From: Physcia stellaris
Lineage: Eukaryota > Ascomycota > Lecanoromycetes > Caliciales > Physciaceae
DNA length: 64,000 nt
Assembly (NCBI GenBank): GCA_018902385.1
Contig: JABSSW010000064.1
Location: forward strand, 162,888 to 226,887
Reading direction: 5' to 3'
Below are positions 21,377 to 33,579 of the stretch, one piece after another. A model generated the notes under the pieces. The model worked only from the letters and a program-made list of their open reading frames with translations, did no database searches and was not told the origin of the DNA. The translations under genes and the position numbers were made by a program. The first letter of the stretch is position 1. The number at the start of each line of letters is the position of its first letter.

Positions 21377-22824
21377 CTATGTTTCACCGTCCCCTTTCCT
21401 TCGCAGAGCTACAAAGTAGGCCTCTTTGGATTCCTAAAAATCGGTAAGCGTGTGTGATTTTCAGCTAATGTGACACTACCTTGCGAGACGATTCGGGCTT
21501 CTCCCTATGGACCTTTGCGAACAAAGTCTTCAATCGAAGCTCAAAAGCCTTGTCTTCTGCTCCTTGATAGAATTTGCAGATGAAGTGTCCACCAATTCGC
21601 AAAGTGTCAACCGCGAAGTCCAAAGCCGCATTGCATAAATCCTACGAGAGGCTTGAGCTAGTGTCTCGATGTGCTGTGTACCTACCCATGTATCAACTTA
21701 CGATGCTCCCAGCGTGGTCTTTGGTATTGATGCCGCTTGTGTTCATCATCCTATAGTACGGGTCACTCAGACTCCTTTTCCAAAAGCCATCGGTTTGTTC
21801 CCAGGGCTCTGACATGTCACTCAATACGATATCTACCGTCCTCCCCATGGTTTGGTCCCTCTCCAGCCGATTGGACTTGGAGGTCTCGGTATCTACGCCA
21901 ACATTAACGGATAATGGAGTGTCAGCTCTTTTCTCGAATTCTAAGTAGCTCAGTGAGCTCTGCGCCAAATCCTCCTCAGTGAGATTTCCTTCGTCTGATG
22001 CTGAACTTAGGTAGGGTTGAAACCGTAGTCTTCCGCGATTTTTTTCTCGGACAAAGTTCTTCACCTCTTCCTGCACTATTAGAAGTTTCGAAGTCAGCTT
22101 TGCCAGACCGGGGTAATCGTCGGACTGTATGACTGTAGAACATATCTCTTGAGCAATCCACTCGTACGATGTCTGTACCAGAAACCTCCCGGAAAGTAGG
22201 GAAAACGCACTCGGGAAAGACCTACCAGCATGTGAAAGGAAATTACCCTGGATCGTTGAAACGCCCTTGGGAGGCTGAGCAGGAATGACATCGACCCCGA
22301 TCACTCTGCCATTTGGTGATGTCCGATCTGCTGCCACCTGTTTCAAGACTCATGAGAAAATGGATTGCAGCCGTTTCCAAAAGGGGTATTACCTGTGACC
22401 AAGAGCCTGGAGCGTATCCCTGGAGCCATTTTCAGCATGCTCTCAAAAGTAGTAGGAGACTCACAACCTTACGAGATCTACGACAGTTTGACCTCGCTGG
22501 AAAATCTTGTACCGATCATTGATCTGCATACTATGAGTCTGAGCTTTTGTGAGAATATGAACCACAGACCTCCAGGAGCTTGAATGCCGCCCGGCTCTTT
22601 AAGTCCTGCACTTTCGCGTTGATTACATATCTGTCTTTGGCCTGCCGAGTTCTCCAACGAGTCGAGGAGGATGAGGGACAGCGCTGGCTTCCTCTCGCTA
22701 GCGGAGGTAGAGCCCAGGCTGATTTGGAAGATGATGATCGAATACAGCTAGCACAGCCCAAGAACGCTGGATTAATCCAATCATAATTACTTCTTGTGCA
22801 CCTTTTGACTTGGAAAGACAGCAT
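21377..22824 (-). CDS. MRM2: Mitochondrial rRNA 2'-O-ribose methyltransferase (FtsJ/RrmJ family)
   Basis: Complement of seven exons: 22570-22824, 22473-22523, 22393-22419, 22226-22337, 21702-22075, 21480-21641, 21377-21433; total 1038 nt, 345 aa. The third exon is a 27-nt micro-exon that encodes exactly the SAM motif GYAPGSWSQ. Other motifs: RYVINAKVQDLKSRAAFKLLE (with the first K of the K-D-K-E set), GRVIGVDVIPAQPP, VDIVLSDMSEPWEQTDGFWK (catalytic Asp) and GGHFICKFYQGAED (catalytic Lys). Intron 4 (22076-22225, 150 nt) keeps frame if retained; I splice it because NFLS then joins VQEEVKNFV, as in the family. The basic, Ser/Arg-rich N-terminus fits a mitochondrial targeting signal. The family methylates a conserved uridine of the large mitochondrial rRNA. 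Confidence 0.87.
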
Positions 22825-23332
22825 CAGGCGCTACACAAGTGACAGCATATTACATCCGTCTAAATACTAGATAATGGGAGAAATACACTCTTAACGTTTG
22901 AAAAATCCTACGCGATTGACCAAATTAATATCGACTAGCCCGAATGAGTAACGGTGCCGAGATTGTGGCAGGTAAGGTACCGAGGGTACATAGGTAAGGT
23001 ACTGGGGGCTTGATTTGACTACTCGTAATAGCCTAATAGGGCAGGATTTCCGTCACAGAATGGTCCGCTTACTCGTAGATCCGTACTGATTACGTGTAGG
23101 TACGAGTAGTACTCATCACGAGACAGGCTTGAGGAGGATTACTTAGTGACCAACCTTGAGTGGCAAATCATTTGTGTAATATTTCTTCAGGAATCTTTAT
23201 GACCTCTTCGTACGCATTGAGTACTCGAAGATGTCCACTACTACACAACCCAGTATGCCTCGTTCTGATTCAAACGTTCAGAGCGGATCACTACCTAGTA
23301 AGCTGAAGTCCTAGCTTTGCTACTCTGAAACA
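22825..23332. other. Intergenic, coiled-coil gene 3' end to MRM2 promoter
   Basis: No gene. Two copies of GGTAAGGTAC lie at 22971-22980 and 22994-23003, a direct pair about 23 bases apart in the MRM2 upstream region. Confidence 0.45.
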
Positions 23333-25099
23333 CTATCCTAGGCAAGAATGGACTCCATCGAGCTTTGGCCTTTTGTCCCTCTTGAGAGGCGAAAAACTGC
23401 CGTAACCAGTATTCGCAATTCCAGCCGATCCAAAATGCTGGTTCGCCTTGGAACCGCCGAGTGCTATCCGTCCCAGATTTCCATATGTTCTAGTGCCGGT
23501 GTTGTCTCCCTTCACAGCTTCCACGTCCTCATCATCGAATAGAGTCTTTGTAAGTCCACCGCCCAGCAACTTGCGTTTTCTCTTCTTCATTTCGGCATTT
23601 TCGGTTGTGTTCTTGACAGTGTCGGCGTCCTCAGCCGCATTAGGCTTCATGAGTGATGTTTTGGGCGCTGCAATCTCATCGTGCTCCTCTTCCGCGACTT
23701 GTTCTAGGGCTGATGTCTTCTTCATTTTGCCTGCTGGTGGCACTTTGGCGTTGGCCTTTTCCGGCTTGGTATTCTCAGAGGTTTTAGCCTTCGGCACTTT
23801 CTGCGGGACTGTTCGGACCTTGGATGTCTTTGATGTACCTAGTGGCCTTGTGGACGAGTCTTTATGGTCTTTTGCGATAGCAATTACGTCACCAGGTATA
23901 TCGGCGTGGTCATCCGCTTTATCGGTCTCGCTTTGCTCATCCGGATTGTCTAGCGCAATACTTGCAGTACGATTCAAAAAGGGTGTTATTGAGAAGGCTG
24001 ACTTGTCTCCCAGCATTGTGGATCCCTTTTTTGTCTTTTTCCCCGCTGGCATGTCGCCTGGTGTGCCGATGATTGTGTCATCATCCATACGTGATGCGAT
24101 GCGCTTCCGAGGGTCCCGAGCTATCTCGTCCAATGCAATGTTAGAAGTTGATCGACTCGTTCGTACCCGCGATGCTGCTAGAGCGTTTTGTAGCTCGCTC
24201 TGATTCTCCCTAAGATGGTCTTTGGTCGCCTTCAATTGAGTCCTCAGCGAATCCAGTCGAGAATTCAGATTAACCGTTCTCATTTCGAAATCAGCCGTCA
24301 ACTTCTGCGCCTCTCGCTCGATCTTGAATCGCTCTTTCCGCTCGTTGGCCAAGTCAGCCTGGAGACTCTCCATTTGAGCCGCGGTTCTGGCATCTTCTGC
24401 TTGGTATTTGCTCTCTTTGGCTACGGCGCGTTGTGTTGCACGCTTTTCCGTTTCCAGCTCTACTTGCAGCAAGCTGACTTGCCTTTGCAATGATAGCTTG
24501 TCGGCAAGAGCTGCCTGATATGAGACCGTCTGAGACCGCAGATGGTCGACCTCAGGTTTTAGGGACGATAGCTCACGTGCCAGCGCCAGCTTCTCGGTCA
24601 AAAGCTTCGTTGAATCCATCGTCACGTCGTGCAATGAGTCTAGTTCAACCTGTACCTCGTGAGCCTCCATTTACCTTGCTAAAGGACGGCTCGTGCAGTG
24701 CGATGTTCTACCTTCAATGTCTCGATCTCTCTGGACTTTAAGCGCAAGTCGCTGTGTAGATTTTCCAAGCTATTACGAGATGCATGGAGCTGGGCTCGCA
24801 AATCTTGGCCGATCTTTGTCAATTCACCAGTACGATTGTTTTCCAGGGCTAGCTGATTATGTAGGCTTTCGTTCTTGTCTTTGAGCAATAGTATCTGTAC
24901 GCGAAGCCGCCTTGCACTTTCCTCCTGGCACAGAAATTCTGTTTGTTGTAGGCTCTTCTCATAGGCCAGTTCTACTAGCGAGAGGTTGTCGAGGAATTGT
25001 TGCGCCTGCTGCATTTTTGGCCGTCAGACCCTCGTTCAGGATAGACGTTCATCTTACCTGGTTGGAATCCACATTCTCATTCAATAATAGCGTCGCCAT
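23333..25099 (-). CDS. Coiled-coil protein of unknown function, probably nuclear
   Basis: Complement of exons 25058-25099, 24712-25008 and 23333-24649; total 1656 nt, 551 aa. The start is MATLLLNENVDSNQ; residues about 15-260 are a long heptad-rich coiled coil (for example LCQEESARRLRVQILLL and KLLTEKLALARELSSL). The middle is Lys/Ser/Thr/Glu-rich and disordered, with basic clusters such as KKRKRKLLGGG and PLKRDKRPK that could be nuclear signals. Gly-rich GRIALGG lies near the end. I do not recognise a named family; a cytoskeletal, spindle-pole or chromatin role would fit the layout but is speculation. Intron 1 ends in a tandem CAGCAG acceptor, so one Gln may be optional. Intron 2 (24650-24711) was placed to restore LKVELDSLHDV. 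Confidence 0.72.
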
Positions 25100-25379
25100 T
25101 ACTTAAACACATCAAATAGCAATTATGTGTGGCAAGATTGAATAATAATGTGCCATTGAAAGGTGCGCGCAACATTGAGATGTAGTAAATTGTAATGTAA
25201 ACAAACCAGTAGCTAAGGTAGCCAAGGCGCCCTCTAGTTCTAGGCCACGTGTGCGGCCGACAATTGTAATGAAGACAATCAGTATCTTGGCATCCCAAAC
25301 GTCCATCCGATTCGTCCTTCTTGTAAGCTTTTGTGTGTCCTTTCTCTGGCGGGTCTTTCTTGAGCGACACCATCACGCG
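25100..25379. promoter_or_regulatory. Shared divergent promoter, coiled-coil gene / OST3
   Basis: 280 bases between two divergent ATGs. It includes CCACGTGTGC near 25246, with an E-box CACGTG. No function shown. Confidence 0.35.
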
Positions 25380-26546
25380 ATGAAGCTATTTGTAGCGGGA
25401 TTCGCTGCGCTTTTGCCCTTCTCATCAGTCACAGCAAAGAGGCAATCCGTTGCAACATTCGACAACTTCCATGAGAAGTTTCTTGCAACCGCACCATTGA
25501 AGCTTGACGATGCGTCATACGATGTCCTAACCACATCTCCGCGAGATTATGGCGTCGCTGTACTCTTGACCGCTTTGGAGGCTCGCTTTGGCTGCACACT
25601 GTGTCGTGACTTCCAGCCTGAATGGGACGTTCTTTCAAAAAGTTGGGCCAAAGGGGACAAGAAGGGATCGACTCGCATGCTGTTCGGGACATTGGACTTC
25701 GTTGATGGAAAGTCTACTTTTCAGAAGGTAGATTGAAACTTCGATGAAGCTGTAGGTGGAGACTTTCACTAATTCAGTCCCACAGTTAATGCTCCAAACT
25801 GCTCCCGTTCTACTAATGTTCCCACCAACCGTGGGCCCACAATCCAAACCAGACGGGCAGCCTATAAGATATGATTTTACACAAGGGTCTGCTGGCCTAA
25901 AAAGTCGCTACATGTCTGAAGCTAACGCTAACGGTGGACATAGAGCGCAACCAGCTGAGCAAGTCCGTGACTGGGTTTCCAGGCACCTCCCGGAAGGACC
26001 AAAACCTGTCATATACCGGCCCTTTAACTATGTCCGTATCGTCACTATCACCACGATTATGCTAGGGACCATTACCTTTGTCAGTGTCGCATGGCCATAC
26101 GTACTTCCATTCATACAGAATCGTAATCTGTGGGCCGCCATCAGCTTAATCACTATACTACTTTTCACCAGTGGACACATGTTCAATCATATCAGAAAGG
26201 TCCCGTATGTTGCTGGCGACGGTAAAGGCGGTATCAGCTACTTTGCCGGAGGTTTCTCCAACCAGTTTGGTCTAGAGACACAAATAGTCGCTGCCATGTG
26301 TAAGTGACTATCACTGCTACTGTCACTGCTATCTCTAAGGCTGTTTAATTCTAAAATCTTACAGATGGAATCCTTTCATTTGCAACCATAGCGTTGGCGC
26401 TAAAGGTGCCGCGTATGGTGGACGCGAAAAGCCAACAGATGGCCGTCATCCTCTGGGGAAGCGTTATGTTTCTCCAGTACAGCTTTCTTCTAAGCGTCTT
26501 CCGCATCAAGAATGGTGGCTACCCTTTCCATTTACCACCGTTCTAG
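25380..26546 (+). CDS. OST3: Oligosaccharyltransferase subunit Ost3/Ost6 (thioredoxin-like)
   Basis: Exons 25380-25727, 25786-26299 and 26365-26546 total 1044 nt, 347 aa. ATG at 25380 starts a signal peptide (KLFVAGFAALLPFSSVTA). The lumenal thioredoxin-like domain has the redox motif CTLC in LEARFGCTLCRDFQPEW, followed by MLFGTLDFVDGKSTFQK and APVLLMFPPTVGP. Four hydrophobic segments follow: ITTIMLGTITFVSVAWPYVL, LWAAISLITILLFTSGHMF, GILSFATIALAL and MAVILWGSVMFLQYSFLL, with the conserved RKVPYVAGDGKGGISYFAGG between the second and third. Ost3/Ost6 hold acceptor proteins by mixed disulfides so that the ER oligosaccharyltransferase can glycosylate sites near cysteines. The open frame extends upstream of 25380, but the ATG chosen is the one that gives a signal peptide. 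Confidence 0.93.
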
Positions 26547-28126
26547 ATATGTCACGTTATCGATCGCATGATAGAATATTGCGGAATATTGAAGGGGCCA
26601 ATCGGACGCGCACCGTGCCATTCACCTGGGGAATGAGGAATCGGTCAACAAACATACTGGATCTAATTAAGGCAACCTCACCTTAACCCAGCTGAGTCAG
26701 ATGTGTATCGCACAAGGATGACATCAATTAAAGTCTTGTTTGGATTAGTAGCTGTTTTTACATTGTTTTTCCCCTTCCTATTCTTGCGCAGACAACGGGT
26801 AAGAGGATTTTAGTCCCCGCGTCTCCTCTTCTATGCCGTACGACAGGTTGCAGCGCTGGTTCCTGCGCAGACTTATTCATGTACATGTCAAGATCTGTTA
26901 CGGTTCATTCAACTACGAGGAAGTTGGCCAAGCCATGTGCGACTGTGCAATCGCAATTATTCGAACGTCACCTAGATTGGTGCCCACGGCTCAGTCTTTT
27001 GTAGGCAATCTTCCGCAAGAGTACAGTAGTTCTGCTTGGGATCACACTGCTCCTTCCGTGATTCTCCTCCCATCCGGCAAGACGACCATGGAAGCGGAGC
27101 AATCATGTCTAACAAGTCAGCATCTACTCAACACTGGCAATGATAATCCTGGTCTTTATGACCAACAGCAACCAGGACTTCTCCGGTACTGATCAGCCGA
27201 ACGAAAGTATCAGATTCCTTCGGGCACAACCCCACCTTGAAGTCTCCAAAAGCACTGAGCTATCAAGAGGCATATCCTCGTACAAAGGGGCTCCCGCCAG
27301 CCCACCCATGATTTGTTAGAAACACAGACGGGAGTGACGCTCTCTTGACTCTGTGATTGTTTGACCAATCAGGAATTCATGTTCCTCATATTGCACTATC
27401 AAACCCTGGGTCAAATCGGCCCATTTCGCAGGAGCTGGTACATTTCTTAAGGTGGCCGACGATGGCAGATTTGCGCACAAGGTGATAGCCTGGCATTTAC
27501 CTTCACACAGCCTTCCGTCTAATAATGTAAGCTAACAGAATAATGGTAGCAACACAGGAGATGACATGATTGTCTTGTAAAAGCGCCTACAGTAGCACTC
27601 CATCGTTCTGCCCTCTGCCGTCCCACGAATTGTCTCCTACCGTCAGCTGTATCGCATAAAAGGCATCCTTACGCGCACATGTCACGGTCACTTGACACAA
27701 TGCGAAACAAGCCAAAGTGGTTCGCGTCAACTTGGCCCACGAGTCCTATTGTACAAGTGTCTGGCTACAATGCCGTCTCTGGGGAAAAGGCAAGTGTTGC
27801 ATTATTATCATTCGGTCATCTCTCTTCCCCATCTTGGCATTTCCAATCACAAAGGGTACGGTCTCTAAATGAATTCAAACCCGTCTGCCGCGCGTGTCAC
27901 TCAGTATTGCCGCGAAACAGTATTGCAATCCTTCTGCGCCTGTACAACCGTCTTCATCCCTGCCCGTTTACCTGTACCTTACATATAGTATGCAGGAGCT
28001 GTCGCAAGTGGCCCACGTTATGTCGGGCTGTTGCTGTCTGACTGCCATCCACATACCGTATGGTCAACCGCAACGTCTATTGCAGATCTCTGTTCACCTC
28101 TGCTTCGTTGGGTCAAGTCTTCCGTG
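26547..28126. other. Long intergenic, OST3 to CBM1 protein gene
   Basis: About 1.6 kb. An ATG-started frame at 26833-27192 (119 codons) and another at 27679-28041 show no recognisable domain, signal peptide or splice support, so neither is called. No RNA gene or repeat found. Confidence 0.45.
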
Positions 28127-30111
28127 ATGCGGTCGCCCGGTCTCCTTCTCTTCTCCTATTTTATCTTTCGACTCTGCTCCGCATCGCAACCGAGCATCTT
28201 AAGGCGTCAAAGCCCATCCCCAGATCCTTGTGGACCCCTCATCCAAGGCCAGCCAGGAAACCCGCTCAACACCTGCAATGGCACCAAAGTTCCAGAAGAG
28301 GCTGTCTCCGCGCCTGCAATTTACGCAACCTACTTGAGCACCGATCCGAAACAAAACTCGTTTCCGGTGGCGTCGTCCGGCTGGGTCGAGTCGTGTATGA
28401 CCAGCATTGACTATATCTGCACCGGACTCGATGCAAATCCAAAGAATCAATGGATAGCGCAGAAGGGTGGCAGAAGCTGTACTGCTTCCTTGTGGCTGCC
28501 TGGGGAGGGCGGCGCAGAGACCCCAACGACATACCATTGCATGTACGACGTATTTTTCCCAATGCTCAAATCGCTGAGCGAAGGAAAGGGAGTCAATCAA
28601 GCGAGCATCAACATTGCTGCGAATGGCTTTCCCTCGGGGTACAAAACGGGGATGCAGATAGATTCGGGATATGCATCTTGGTGGATTCAATTGTACGCTT
28701 CACTCACTAATCCCTCTGCGCAAGGCGAGGCTGTTGACCATGTATCAGCGAAGAGAATGTAGGATCGATTGTCCTTCCCCAGTTCAGGACTAGCTCCGTC
28801 CTGAGATACCTTTACTCCACCGCTGCTCCAATACCCAGCACTCCTCCGCCGCTCAATACAAGCCGCCTCATCGCGCCAGCGACCACCCTCGGACCAAGAA
28901 ATACTACTACACCCCTGCCTGTCCCAAGTACCAGCAAAGCTCCGCCAAATTCAACAAAATTGAATCCTATCGCTAGTGCGATCAATTCAAGCTCTAGGGG
29001 CCCCTCTACGTTGTCCACTTCACGACTCTCCCGGGAAAGTCTGCCCTCACAGATATCGACTACTAGTGACGCTCAACTTTCCCTAGAAACCATCCATCAC
29101 AACTTGACTTCATTAGCACCGTCCATCGCAACTTCTTCACTATTAAGAATATTACCATCCAGCGACGGATCTTCCACGTATTCACTAATACCAGCCTTTA
29201 ACGTCTCGACCAGACCGCGTACCCTTGCTGTTCCAACTAACGGGACTCTCGTTACATCGAGTGAACTAGCATTCAACACCTCGTTGCCTGTTTCAGTATT
29301 CACCACTTCAGCATCTCCACCAATCACGACATCGTCTCTCCCAGGTCTCAACAGCTCGACCATTCCGCCATCACTGGGGAATCCTAGCAGCACCTCGGTT
29401 GGATTGCAGCAGACCGCATTCAATAGCGCAAACTCTCACGAAACCAGTCCAGGCGCAACTGGAGTTTTGCCCGTCACCCTGCAGCGCAATTCTGTGTCTT
29501 CCCATGGGTCCAAGTCAACTCATAGCAGTAGCTACAGCCCTGAGACTTCGCATGGACAGTCTTCATCGCGCACAGCTCAACCCGGCCGGGCCTCTACGCC
29601 AGTCACCAGTGACGGATTGCTGACCACAGGTCCGGGAGAGTCTTCAATAGGTACTGCAACGTCTACCTCAGCTCCCAATCCGTCCAGTCGTCAGAGTAAT
29701 CCTCTTCCAGATTCATTCTTGTCCTTCACTACAACGCATGCACCATCAAACGTAGTTAGGCCTTTCACTAGGTCGATTACAGTTGGATCTCCGATGCTAT
29801 CAATCAGTCGAATCAGCTCGCAGCAGGGTGCTGTCCCCGCTCAGACCCCAGCGAGCAATGCGAACACACGAGCGCAGCCATCTGTGGCTCAAGACACACA
29901 GGTCCAATCTGCAACGAATCCAAGACCATCAAATGATGTCGTTACTTCTTTACCACCGCTAGATGCCTCAAGCCAACCGGCTGAATCCCCGGGTGGTGCT
30001 TGTGGCGTCAAGTGGGCTCAATGCGGAGGTGCTTCATTTAATGGTCCGCCTTGCTGTATCCCTGGCCTGATCTGCACCTACAAAGGCTACTATTATTGGC
30101 AATGTCTATAG
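28127..30111 (+). CDS. Secreted Cys-containing protein with long Ser/Thr linker and C-terminal CBM1
   Basis: Exons 28127-28741 and 28783-30111 total 1944 nt, 647 aa. A signal peptide (RSPGLLLFSYFIFRLCSAS) is followed by an N-terminal region of about 180 residues with spaced Cys, Trp and Tyr (SGWVESCMTSIDYICTGL, GYASWWIQLYASL); I do not recognise its family. Then come about 400 residues rich in Ser, Thr and Pro, expected to be heavily O-glycosylated. The last 36 residues are a fungal cellulose-binding module: CGVKWAQCGG...CCIPGLICTYKGYYYWQCL, with the aromatic binding face and disulfide Cys. The GT-AG intron of 41 nt is short but puts the two long frames in phase; without it there would be a frameshift. 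The product probably binds plant or fungal wall polysaccharide; no catalytic motif is seen. The gene borders the AT-rich repeat block. Confidence 0.75.
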
Positions 30112-30884
30112 CGATAGCTGCCAAGTGAGGGTGCAATAAGGATATTATCGAGCCTTATGCTGGACTCCATTGCCAGTTTGAAGGGCGCCAAGGTTGAATG
30201 TGACTAATGAAATTTACATCCTGGGACATACTCTGGACGTGGATTGCTAGATTACTAGATTCCGCACAGGCTGTTCTGCCATGAGCGGTAATACCGCAAT
30301 TCTTCGAAATATACCAGCGAACGAAGGACAATGAGATTCATATGGAGAGAAGATCGATACTTGATCAAAGTATCCTAGTGCCAACTCTATGACCGTGTCA
30401 TAGCAGAAAGTCGGCCGGAGGTTTCTGCCTGAGGCTTACCTGCTGTGGGAGATTTTCTAATAAAACTAGTGTACATATAAAACACTTTCTATTAAAAACT
30501 ATCCATTGAAATCGTTTAACGATCGATTGAGAAAGGTTCCGATCAATTCTGCTATCGTGTTTCTTGAAATCGATAATTATCATCAACTGAGAATGCAAAA
30601 TTTAAATATAAATGTTACAATCGTGCATAATAATCGATATTTATTAAACGAAAATTAAAAAATTTAAAAAAAGTGTTTATACAAATAAAAAGCGAAATAT
30701 GTGTGCAAAATTTGCGAAAGACGAATTTTATTCACGTGTTTTGAAAAAATATGTAATTGAATAATTTAAGAATTATAAACAAACATAATGTTTACGAAAT
30801 AATAATATATTGTTAAATATTGTTTTAAAAATATTACGTAACAATTTTTAATAAAATTAACGTCGTCGCAAAAAAAATATGTAA
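30112..30884. other. Boundary between gene-rich and AT-rich DNA
   Basis: No gene. Base composition drops sharply at about 30450-30600; from there GG, CC, CT and AG become rare. The last part (30600-30884) is the left flank of element E. Confidence 0.6.
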
Positions 30885-30889
30885 ATATT

Positions 30890-31209
30890 TGTAAAATTCG
30901 TATTAAAAATAATATAATCTAATGAATTATTGACATCAAAAATGTATAATTTGAAATGTAATATATTGATTTATTAATCGTTACAAAACGAATTACGTTT
31001 TGCAATTGTTTTTTATTCACATTTTATTTATTCAATCGTACGAATTCGATAAATTTCGATTAAAAATTTTAATTTATTGAATTTCGCGTTGATCAAATTG
31101 TAAAATAATTGAAATCGATTTTTTTCGAAATCATTCGAATTTCGATCATCGAATTGTTTGACGAAATGCGAATCGCATTTTCGAAAATTTTGAATTTTTA
31201 TTTTTTACA
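30890..31209 (-). repeat. LTR of element E (3' LTR)
   Basis: 320 bases, starts TGTAAAATTCG and ends TTTTTTACA in plus orientation. It matches 48006-48325 with only scattered transitions. Confidence 0.85.
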
Positions 31210-31524
31210 TACGTTTTTTTTTACATCGAAATTTTTTGAAATCAACATGTTTGCAAAAATTTTAACGTGTTTTGTTTGTTTTGTTTTTACATCGATTTGA
31301 AAAATTATTATGATCGTGATTTTCGCATTTCGAAATATTTTGTTTCGAATTCGATAATCAATTTGCGTTAAAAATTTGAAAAAGCATTTTTTTGAATGAT
31401 TCAAAAAAAACATAATTTAATAAATCAATTGTTTGTTGTTTTCATGATCGAATGTTTAATTTCGTATTATTCACAATTTTCGATATAATGATTGACAATT
31501 GATTTATTGACAAAAAATTTTGAA

Positions 31525-31567
31525 TTTTTTCATTTTTTCATTTTTTCATTTTTTCATTTTTTCATTT
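31525..31567. repeat. Microsatellite, unit ATTTTTTC
   Basis: About five tandem copies of an 8-base unit inside element E, near its 3' LTR. Confidence 0.8.
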
Positions 31568-32399
31568 CGAATATTAACATCGATATCATGAAAAAATATG
31601 TAACGTAATAAACGTTCATTAATCGCGATTGCATTGATATTCAAATTTCGAAATTTTTTTTATTTCATTTCATATTTTTTATTCAATGATTTATCGTTCG
31701 ATCAAATCGAACAACAATTTTTGAAAATATTTTTAACACAATTCAATTCTTCATACGTTGTAAATTTTAAACAATAAATAACACACAAAATTTTTAAAAA
31801 CGAAAATGTGTTAATATGCAATAAATATTTTAATTCAATTTTTCGTGATTTTCGATGATTTGTTTTTTTATTGACATCGAATTTTTTTGAATTTTCGTTA
31901 TAAAATTGTCGTAAAATTTTTCGAAAATGTTTAACAAACGATGCAAATTTTCAAATCGCGTTTTTATAATTTTTTCATTTTATTAAATAATAAAAATCGA
32001 ATTCGTTGTAAAATTTGTTTGAAATTTCATTTGTTTTGAAAATTTTGTTGTTTTTAATGATTTCGATTTTATAAAACTTTTTCGTAATTTTTATTTTCAT
32101 GTTTTCGTCGAATTCAATATTTTTAATTTGATACGAAAATTCAAAAAAATGTGACGTATGTTTTTTTTTAATTAAATTTTTTCAAAAGAAAAACGTGAAA
32201 AACGTCGTGAATACGTCAACGTTTGAATAAATTTAAACGATAAATTTGATTTTTTATAGTTTTTAAAATTTGAAATGATTCAAAAAAATTTCATTTCAAT
32301 TTTTTGTTTCGTTTAATTTTGATGTTTTTATCGTTCAAATTCACGTAATTTTCGACGTTGTATAATATTGATTTCGTGCGTTCGTTTTTATACATCGTT

Positions 32400-33400
32400 T
32401 GTTGTTGTTGTGTCACGAATAAATTGTTTTTCAATATTCGAAATAATTCAATTAAATGTTCAACGTGTTTTTTTGCGAATTTGAATTTAATTTTTTTGTT
32501 TCATGTTTTTTCGAAAAACTTGCGAAACGAATATTCAAACATGATTTCAAACGAAAAATGTTCGTGAATGCGTGTTTATTGTTGTTGTAAACGAATTCGA
32601 TTATGAACAATAATTTTATTCAATTATTTTGTTCGAAATTGACGAAAACGCGAAAAAAATATTTTATAACTTTGTTCATTCGTTCGATTTGTTTATTGAT
32701 TTAAAAATGAAAAACGATTGACAATTTACGATTGATTTTCAAAACGTAACACAACGCATCGTTGTATTTGAATGTAAAAATGAAATTTTTGTCGATAACG
32801 ATTGACGAAAAAAAATCGTGAAATCGAATGATTTCGCGAAATATGATTTCAATCAAATTTTTTGCGAAAATCGTTTTAATCATTAATATGTAATGAATCG
32901 TTTTCGTTAAACGATCAACAATCATTAAAATCGAATCGTAAATCGTTTCATTTCACGTTTTATTTGAAAAAAAATTTGTTACGAAATTCATGAAAAAATC
33001 AACTCATTTAAATTCAAAAATTGAAAAAAAAAAAAATTCGTCGTATGATTTGTGTCGTGAAATTTTGTTTCGTTTGCAAACGACGCATGTTTTATAATGT
33101 TTTTTGATTTGTTGTCGCATTTCAAAAATTTTGATAAAATTTTGATTCGATCAATAATATTTTCGACGTATTAATTTTAACGTTCGTTCGATGTCGAAAT
33201 GATCAACGAGCAAATTATCGTGATTGACACGAATAACGTTTTCACGTAAATTTTTTGAAATGTAAACGACGTCGTCGTAATACAAAAATTCATTTTTGTG
33301 TTGTCAATGATTTGTTTTTGTTTTCGAAAAAATTAATTTTCGACATATTTCAAAAACGAATTGATTTTTAACGATCAAATTTCGAACGAAATTCAACAAT
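32400..33400 (-). pseudogene. Element E integrase, decayed
   Basis: On the minus strand the zinc-binding part reads HFDIERTLKLIRRKYY*, then KTCVVCKRNKISRHKSYDE. The core has MIVDRLTKTIHYI and FTFKYNDALCYVLKINRKL, and the tail FVNFEQNN*IKLL. Stops at KYY*, FK*VDF and NN*IK sit where the family has Trp. The frame is otherwise long and clearly that of a Gypsy integrase. Confidence 0.8.
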
Positions 33401-33579
33401 GAAAATGTTGATTCGTCGTTATATATCGTTTTTTTTGTAAAACAATTTGTATTCGAATTTTATGCATTGCGCATTCAAATACAATCGTTAATTTTAATAT
33501 AAAATTTTTTCATTTTATGAATGTCACGTTTGATTTTTGTTTAATCGAATGTTTCGAATTTTTTGAATTTTTTGAATCG

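Noticed and set aside
23448-24203. 251-codon plus-strand frame
   Set aside because: It is the shadow of the Lys/Glu-rich coiled-coil gene on the minus strand.
26833-27192. 119-codon ATG frame
   Set aside because: No domain, signal peptide or splice support; it looks like chance.
27679-28041. 120-codon ATG frame upstream of the CBM1 protein gene
   Set aside because: No motif; it probably lies in the promoter or 5' UTR of that gene.
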